NCBI GenBank assembly: GCA_002245135.1
Contig: NGBS01001170.1
Location: forward strand, 115,102 to 179,101
DNA from: Proteromonas lacertae
Taxonomy: Eukaryota > Sar > Bigyra > Opalinata > Proteromonadidae
DNA length: 64,000 bases
Reading direction: 5' to 3'
Shown here: positions 58,406-64,000 of the stretch, one piece after another
How positions within the stretch are numbered: the stretch's first letter is position 1
How the letters are laid out: each line of letters starts with the position of its first letter
Notes under the pieces: model-generated
Seen by the model: the letters and a program-made list of their open reading frames with translations, nothing else
What the model was told of the DNA's origin: nothing
Databases searched by the model: none
Program-made: the position numbers and the translations under genes

Positions 58406-58503
58406 GGTAGCTACCTGTTCTACCCCGGCAGGGTAGCTACTTTATATAATAAGAAATGTATTTCTATGTAAGTAAGTAGCGTGTCCTGTGTAGCCTAGCT
58501 AGG
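58406..58503. repeat. Cluster of TAGCTA palindromes
   Basis: GGTAGCTACC (58406-58415) is a perfect 10-bp palindrome; GGTAGCTAC recurs at 58432-58440, flanked by CCCCGGCAGG; CCTAGCTAGG (58494-58503) is another perfect 10-bp palindrome. Such G/C-bearing symmetry is rare in this A/T-rich window and might be protein-binding sites or part of a terminal repeat. Confidence 0.6.
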
Positions 58504-58793
58504 ACTTAGTGATTAAATAGTGTGGTGGCCAAGCTACAGAATACGTTCTTACTTTTTTTTAGTTATTTTTTTCATTTATCAAATTAATAATGGATTTATA
58601 TAGTGTAGTTAAAAACATTCAAAAGAATTTAAATAGTATCAAAAATATATATTTAAAGAATTATCTGCAGTATTCTATATTTTTTAATAAATCGAAATTC
58701 TGACGAGAAACTGTTGTTATAAACAGAAAAAAGAAACAGTTTTGATTTTCCTGATATTTTAGAAAAACCGTTTTTATCAAAAAAATATAAAAT

Positions 58794-59273
58794 ATGTGTG
58801 CTTCAGTAAACTTTGCTTTCTTTTGTTCATTTAGAAATAATGAAGATTATTTAGATAAGTGTATATGTGGAACATGTAAGTTTTACTTATATTTTAACCA
58901 TAATATAAGTGCAGTTTTAGATAGTCCATTACCTAAGGAAGAGATAAAGTCTTATAATGAATTCTGTGCTATTTGTCATCAAAAGATGTGGACAAAGTAC
59001 AGTGATAAGAGATATTACATGATGCTTTTCGATATTAAACCATCAGTAAAACCAAGAGGATTAAATAGACATTATTTTGCAGTGTTTGATAAGTATATTG
59101 AATGGTTAACACTACCTGAAGGAATGGGAAGTGTTCATTTGAAGAAGAATCCTATGTTGAAACATTATGTAAAGAAGAATTATATATTTGATGATAGTGA
59201 TGATGATGAGGAAGAAGAAGCACAAGAAGAAGTTAAAGGAAACAATGATCAAACTACGATAAACATACTCTAA
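58794..59273 (+). CDS. Zinc-ribbon-like protein with acidic tail, unknown function
   Basis: Intronless, 159 residues. Two Cys pairs (CICGTC and CAICHQ, about 37 residues apart) could bind one zinc ion. A region with ROH-like basic residues follows (KPSVKPRGLNRHYF) and the C-terminus is strongly acidic (DDSDDDEEEEAQEE). It is the first gene of the viral-like segment, on the opposite strand to the capsid cluster. I do not recognise a family. Confidence 0.55.
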   Translation: MCASVNFAFFCSFRNNEDYLDKCICGTCKFYLYFNHNISAVLDSPLPKEEIKSYNEFCAICHQKMWTKYSDKRYYMMLFDIKPSVKPRGLNRHYFAVFDKYIEWLTLPEGMGSVHLKKNPMLKHYVKKNYIFDDSDDDEEEEAQEEVKGNNDQTTINIL

Positions 59274-59408
59274 ATTTTAAAACGAATCTTTATCTTAAAA
59301 TGATTTGGGACAGGGTTTAAAAATATGCGTAATTTAATAAAAATCATATAATATAATAAAAATATAATAAATTTTATAATAAACATAATAAAATAATCAT
59401 AATAAAGA

Positions 59409-60194
59409 TTAAAATGGTTCTGTAACACCTGTATCCATCCACTCTGTTATAATAACTTGAGGTGGGAATGCTTGATATGAATATGCATCAAGACCTTTTC
59501 GTTCTATATAAAGATTACATTTATTATTATTATTTCTTAATATAGGCCAAAAACATCCATAATCATTAATTGCAGGTTGTGAAGTTTCATTTATTACACC
59601 TTGTATAGGGAAGTATATTCCATTACTACCATCTACAAAGTATGTTTCTAATAATTTGTTATAATATTGTTGCAATAAATCTTCTTTACCTGGTTCAGCT
59701 TTAATAACATGATTGTCATCTAGATATAATATAAATCCATAACCATCATCATGATTTTTTAAAACAAGGCCATTGTATATCTTGATTCTCATAAAATGTT
59801 CAAACATTTGAATTTTTATAGGTACTTTTACAGTAGATTCATATTGATTGATCGAACCATCTTGAAATATATAGAAATTAACTGACCAATATGTATATTC
59901 AGTATGCAATAATTTAGGTGATACAGAATTATTAACTATTGTAGTACTACCTCCAGAGCTATTATTTACAACATTATATATTTCTTGACATTTACCATAT
60001 ATAGTATTTGTAGTAGTTTTGATATCATTAACAGGTGTAATAATATTATTTATTTGAGTATCAGTATGATTATTAATAGGTTTAACAATAGTATCAGGAT
60101 CAGTAGGTTGTATATTTATTTTGTCAGCTATATCTTTAGCAAGCTTATCTGTATCAATATTTATATCTGAAGTATTTCGTTCCCCAATAAACAT
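59409..60194 (-). CDS. Possible fibre/spike-like structural protein of the viral element
   Basis: Intronless, about 261 residues from the ATG at 60194 (an ATG at 60239 is also possible). The N-terminal third has heptad-like segments (DTDKLAKDIADKINI, QINNIITPVNDIK) followed by a low-complexity Ser/Gly/Thr/Asn hinge. The rest is rich in aromatic residues and beta-prone (YTYWSVNFYIFQDGS, GYGFILYLDDNHV, FPPQVIITEW). A stalk plus beta-rich head is the layout of viral attachment fibres, and the gene lies right after the packaging ATPase. This is a structural inference only. Confidence 0.4.
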   Translation of the reverse strand: MFIGERNTSDINIDTDKLAKDIADKINIQPTDPDTIVKPINNHTDTQINNIITPVNDIKTTTNTIYGKCQEIYNVVNNSSGGSTTIVNNSVSPKLLHTEYTYWSVNFYIFQDGSINQYESTVKVPIKIQMFEHFMRIKIYNGLVLKNHDDGYGFILYLDDNHVIKAEPGKEDLLQQYYNKLLETYFVDGSNGIYFPIQGVINETSQPAINDYGCFWPILRNNNNKCNLYIERKGLDAYSYQAFPPQVIITEWMDTGVTEPF

Positions 60195-60238
60195 TTTTTG
60201 AATTAATAAACAATAAAATAACAAAATTAATAAAAACA

Positions 60239-61000
60239 TCAAGAAACTTCAGAATGATCTTCAATCAAAATATTAAAGTTAGCTCTAAACACTTTTTTAA
60301 CATTATCAATATATAAGAAGTTATATTGTGGCTTAGTAACAGCTAAATATAACTCTTTAAATGTTTCATATTCAGGTATCCATATATTCAATGAGTTGTA
60401 TAAGTCAAACAAATTTCTATTACTCAATCCATAAAATGTTAAACAATAATCTACTTGTGATCTTGCTGAAGGTACTATATCAGTAATATATTGACTACTA
60501 ATTATAATTTTTGATTTTAAATGTCTATTTTCTTTCATTAATACTGGTATGATATTAGCTGTTTTCAACTCTAAACTAAGATCATCAAATATTATAATAT
60601 GTTCTGCATACTCAAAATTATCTTTGTTTGTATCATCAATTGATTTCATTAACTTCTCTACTAAATTATCTCCTGAATAAGGTTCAAATAATGAATCGTT
60701 TTCATCATAACTAATTTCATTATAATCTAATAACTCTTTAATTGAATCATATATCCTATCTTGTTTAATTGTACCTACGAAAAAATGTACATGTTGTTTT
60801 TTCTTATATTTTGGATCTATAATATGTCTTAATATATTGTATATCAAAGTAGTTTTCCCACTGTTCTTACGAGCTACAATAAATATATTGCAGAAAGGCT
60901 CATTAAAGTAATCATATCCCAGAATTTTCTTAGGATCAAAAGACTCACCACCATCAACAGGTTCAATTTGTATATTATTTATTTTTTCAAATTTAAACAT
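60239..61000 (-). CDS. FtsK/HerA-type (A32-like) genome-packaging ATPase
   Basis: Intronless, about 253 residues from the ATG at 61000. Walker A is VARKNSGKTTLIYNIL; Walker B is EHIIIFDDLS; a downstream sensor-like strand is SKIIISSQYITDIVPSAR. This order, at about 250 residues, is typical of the packaging ATPase of polintons, virophages and other bamfordviruses, which pumps DNA into the capsid. The frame is intact, unlike the capsid genes next to it. The stop codon overlaps the possible upstream start of the next gene by a few bases, so the two may be co-transcribed. Confidence 0.8.
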   Translation of the reverse strand: MFKFEKINNIQIEPVDGGESFDPKKILGYDYFNEPFCNIFIVARKNSGKTTLIYNILRHIIDPKYKKKQHVHFFVGTIKQDRIYDSIKELLDYNEISYDENDSLFEPYSGDNLVEKLMKSIDDTNKDNFEYAEHIIIFDDLSLELKTANIIPVLMKENRHLKSKIIISSQYITDIVPSARSQVDYCLTFYGLSNRNLFDLYNSLNIWIPEYETFKELYLAVTKPQYNFLYIDNVKKVFRANFNILIEDHSEVS

Positions 61001-61070
61001 AGTGTGTGTATATATTATGTAGTGAGAAATCAAAAAATAAAAATAGAAGTCAATAATAAAGTATTATTAC

Positions 61071-62486
61071 TTATACTACCTTTTCAACACCTCTTGGTCC
61101 AATAATCAATTGTTTACCAGTAATTATGTAGAACTTATGATGAATTGTATATGGATTATGATTAGCATCAAATCGTTGATTTGAGCAATCCAAAGTAATT
61201 TTTAAATCACTTGCTAAGTCTTTACCAGCTCTTAATTTTAATTCAGTTAATCGATCAGTACTGAAATTTAGAACATCAAAAAATGAATTGGGAAATGATA
61301 ATGTATTACATTTATCAAATATTGTATTTTGAATAATATTTCTCATATATTCCATGTCTGATATTTTGCAGGATATAAATAATCAGGTGTATAAACGAAA
61401 TCATTAATTTGCCATCTTATTCTATCTTGATCTTGATCAAAAGGAATAGTATCTCTATTATATGCATCATTATAATATGCTCTGTATAATATATATTTAA
61501 CATAACTTCCTATGCTACTATTAATACTGAAGTTATAGTTAAAAGTATTACTACCTGGAATTGGATCTTTAGTGATTTGAACTATATTAAAGTCAGTAAA
61601 GTCAATAGGATGATGAGTTGAATAATTAATGGTATTAGCATTACATGTTGATCTTTATTGTAACAATGTAAAGTCTAGGATTAATAATTTTCATTCCTAC
61701 ATGCTGTTGCCATGAATTAATCCAAACAGAACCATTGCTATGAATGAATCCAATTCATTATAGGAGCAAATGTGAATTGAATATAAATGACTTCACCAAA
61801 ATAAATATCATTCTTCAAAGCTAATATGGTATTATAGAAATCTGCAAATGAAATCTACAGTATAGTTTTCCATGTAATATATCTTCTGTTGTTCCCATTT
61901 CTTCCCAATAATTCCAAACACCTCCATTTGCATTTAAAGTAGAATTAGAATTACATATAGTTGTTTCAGCTATTTTATTATTTCTAATGCGTAAGCCATC
62001 AATAAATATTCATAATAATGATAATCTTTTATATCATAAGGATACTGGTTAGCAATTTGATGAGCTAAATCTCGATATTCATTATAACTACTATCTAAAT
62101 CACATAGAAGTGTTCCAGTTTTATTGTATACTTTGATAGTTCCAAAATTCATTGAATTCCTTAAATTTATATGATCTAACATTTTACCAGTAGTAGAATC
62201 AGTTACAGGTGTAATAGGTAATTTCCATTGTCCTTTACCTGCATCTGCATGATCTCTTTTTTTGACCTGTAGTATAATCTAATTCAAATTCAAAGTAACT
62301 TTTAGATAGATTAACACAATTATCACCAGATATTTCAAATGTAATAGCATCACTGTTTGAATTTAAAGATAAAACAGTCTCATTTCTGCTTTGGTTAGGT
62401 GTAACTAAAATATGATTGTAGACAGGTATATAAGCTGGCACAATGCTTTCATGTTTTTGTGAATTAGGTACAGCAGTGATTGACAT
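61071..62486 (-). pseudogene. Major capsid protein (double jelly-roll type), multiply frameshifted
   Basis: The intact start (62235-62486) reads PAYIPVYNHILVTPNQS, FEISGDNCVNLSKSYFEFEL, a typical N-terminal strand set of polinton-like and virophage major capsid proteins. The frame then changes at an A7 run near 62260, again near 61990, 61860, 61740, 61660 and 61360. Pieces in all three frames still read as capsid-like, for example NSMNFGTIKVYNKTG, GGVWNYWEEMG and, at the C-terminus, LTELKLRAGKDLASDLKIT. The total length restored in pieces (about 470 codons) fits the family. So many indels argue for decay, not only for sequencing error. The gene order minor capsid, major capsid, ATPase supports the call. 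Confidence 0.65.
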
Positions 62487-62540
62487 ATTTTATGTTATTT
62501 TTTAAAAATCAAAAAATGCTTAAAAATAGCAAGAAATTTA

Positions 62541-63511
62541 TTAATACAAAATAATCTCAAAATAAATAGGTAAGTTATTTAAATCAATTGCATAACCATC
62601 TTGTTGAGAGACTGATATATTCATTCGTTGATATTCGTGATATTGCATCTTTTTAGTTGTCCATTCAATTTGTGGATTAGTGAATGTAGTATAATCTGCA
62701 TTTATATCAGTTACAGGTATATTTGCTAAAACCATTGAATTCTCACCACTATTACCCAGTCACATCTAATTTGTATGAATGACACCCATAGTAAAGAAGG
62801 CTGATTTGGTAACAAATTAGAATAATAATTAAAATCTTTACTGAAATATGCATCACTTAAATGATTTGCATGATAAATTGATATACTTTTATTTATTTCA
62901 TCTAAACCAAATAACTTATATGCTAAGTTAGGGAATTCCATACTAAAATCTGTAAAGTAATATTTTCCGAAATGAGTAATATAATTAAATTGTAACTTTA
63001 ATCTATTTTCTGAAGTTTTTTCAAATTGAAGTACATCTGTTTGATCATCTACTTTATGAAATGGAAATCTATTTGCAAAATCTTCATCAGGTAATGGTTC
63101 CACTCCATTATCAAATGCATAAAAAGTAAACTTAAGAGATTTCTAGCAAAATAATCTAATAATTCTTTTCCCTGTATATTTTCTTTGAGGTATTTTAATA
63201 TCAATAGTTTTATTATAAGGTCCATTTTGGTTTTCAGGGTATGCCCATTTTATTGGATTTGTTTTCATCTGGATTAATGCAGCTATAATAAGTAAAATTA
63301 AAGAGTATATGATCATTACTTCATCTTGTACTGTATAGAAGTTATTTGGAATAACTGCAGTAATTAAACTCATATATTGATATTTTTCAGTTATAGTTGG
63401 AGTATTAATACATCTTGTCCATCTATTTGAAAATTTTGAATCATAGTCTGATGTAGTTAAGAACAATGATCTTCTATTATTTATAACATTATTACTATCT
63501 TTAGGTTGCAT
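62541..63511 (-). pseudogene. Minor capsid (penton) protein, frameshifted
   Basis: The N-terminus (63511 down) has RRSLFLTTSDYDSKFSNRW and SLITAVIPNNFYTVQDE, the layout of polinton/virophage penton-type minor capsid proteins, where a P-x-(S/N)-FY motif follows the first strands. The frame then shifts near 63150-63100 and again near 62760. The other pieces read LPDEDFANRFPFHKVDDQ, FMSDAYFSKDFNYYSN-like, and NPQIEWTTKKMQYHEYQRMN to the stop at 62541. The total length, about 320 codons, fits. The alternative is a second capsid-associated protein of another fold. Confidence 0.55.
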
Positions 63512-63591
63512 TATGTTTATAATTGTTGAGAAATATTAAAATATTATTTTATTTGAATTATTCTTTAATTTATATATCGTTATATATATAT

Positions 63592-64000
63592 ATGCAACCA
63601 CAACCACAAGTTAACAATTCAAATGATGAAGAAGATGAACCAACAGATGATGATTATGAATATGAAGAAGATGAAGATAATGTACCTATTGATATGAACA
63701 GAATAAGACATAGAAGAAGACATAGAAGGAATCAAGTCATACCATTTCAAGATATAAGCGAAGATGATTTGAATAACTATGTGAATCAAGAAGTGAAAAG
63801 ATTTAACAAAACATTGATTATGCAATATAGACTGATTCCTGTAGGTGGCAAATCATGAGTTTTTAATAGAATATATAATTTATATGATGAACATATGAAA
63901 ATGTTTAATTGGTGTAAGAATTTATTTGTAACAGGTCCTTTTGCACATGGTAAACCATTAGAAGCTTATAATCCAAAATTAGCAGAAATGAAAATTCTGC
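63592..64000 (+). pseudogene. Unknown element protein with in-frame TGA, running off the window
   Basis: Starting at the ATG at 63592, the frame has an acidic first third (DEEDEPTDDDYEYEEDED), a very basic stretch (RIRHRRRHRRNQ) and then an ordinary coding region ending GGKS at the TGA at 63856-63858. The same frame then stays open to the window edge and reads like protein (IYNLYDEHMKMFNWC, LFVTGPFAHGKPLEAYNP). So either this is one gene with a nonsense codon or read-through, or two genes in one frame. The function is unknown. It is divergent from the minor capsid gene. Confidence 0.45.

Larger units (their letters stand above)
58134..58793. other. Non-coding boundary tract between host-like genes and viral-like cluster
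   Basis: About 660 bases without a credible gene on either strand. It is richer in G and C in patches than its surroundings and holds the nested stem-loop and palindromes listed next. It may contain the edge (terminal repeat) of the integrated element or the first exons of paralogue B; the sequence alone does not say which. Confidence 0.5.

Noticed and set aside
1-64000. Assignment to Dictyostelium or another social amoeba
   Set aside because: Low-complexity Asn/Gln runs fit, but the 25-30 nt GTAT...TAG introns and an AHI1 gene do not.

Overview
This is a very AT-rich stretch of nuclear DNA from a unicellular eukaryote that I cannot name. Genes are packed tightly on both strands and use the standard code. 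Most are cut by very short introns that begin GTAT and end TAG; the shortest I can define exactly is 25 nt. The coding sequence holds long Asn, Gln and Asp runs. A jouberin (AHI1) homologue argues for a lineage that has, or recently had, a cilium. An NDUFAF3-type complex I assembly factor argues for ordinary respiring mitochondria. The gene set does not look like Dictyostelium (intron style, AHI1).

Layout. 1-17 kb: SUMO E1 subunit AOS1 (cut by the window edge), a MOCOS-type aminotransferase without a MOSC domain, NDUFAF3, nucleolar helicase DDX21, a broken PHD gene, an ankyrin protein, a copine, SRP19, a DUF1765-like protein, tRNA-Cys and a PP2A B'' subunit. At 17.5 kb there is a decayed PIWI-domain fragment, followed by a MORN protein. 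18.6-31.9 kb is a mirror-image duplication: a C2H2 zinc-finger gene and a secretory-type GT41 (OGT/SPINDLY-like) gene each occur twice in inverted order around a tRNA isopentenyltransferase. AHI1 is present only in the left half. The arms are close to identical in sharply bounded blocks, which suggests gene conversion. 31.9-56 kb returns to housekeeping genes: TSEN15, a SAPS-like protein, VPS36, a membrane-anchored FkbM methyltransferase, a giant FANCM helicase fused to chromatin-reader domains, an MFS transporter, TMEM209, ribosomal protein eL37, a myristoylated kinase-pseudokinase, an amino-acid transporter and two unknown proteins.

56-64 kb is different. Two tandem paralogues of an unknown family (one carrying an in-frame stop) lie next to a palindrome-rich non-coding tract. 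After that come intronless genes that form a viral morphogenesis cluster: an FtsK/HerA-type packaging ATPase, a decayed major capsid protein, a decayed minor capsid protein and a possible fibre protein. I read this as an integrated, partly decayed polinton-like virus or virophage relative, running off the right edge.

All functional names are homology readings made by eye. Exon borders were inferred from GTAT...TAG signals and reading frame, so first exons are the weakest part of the gene models.
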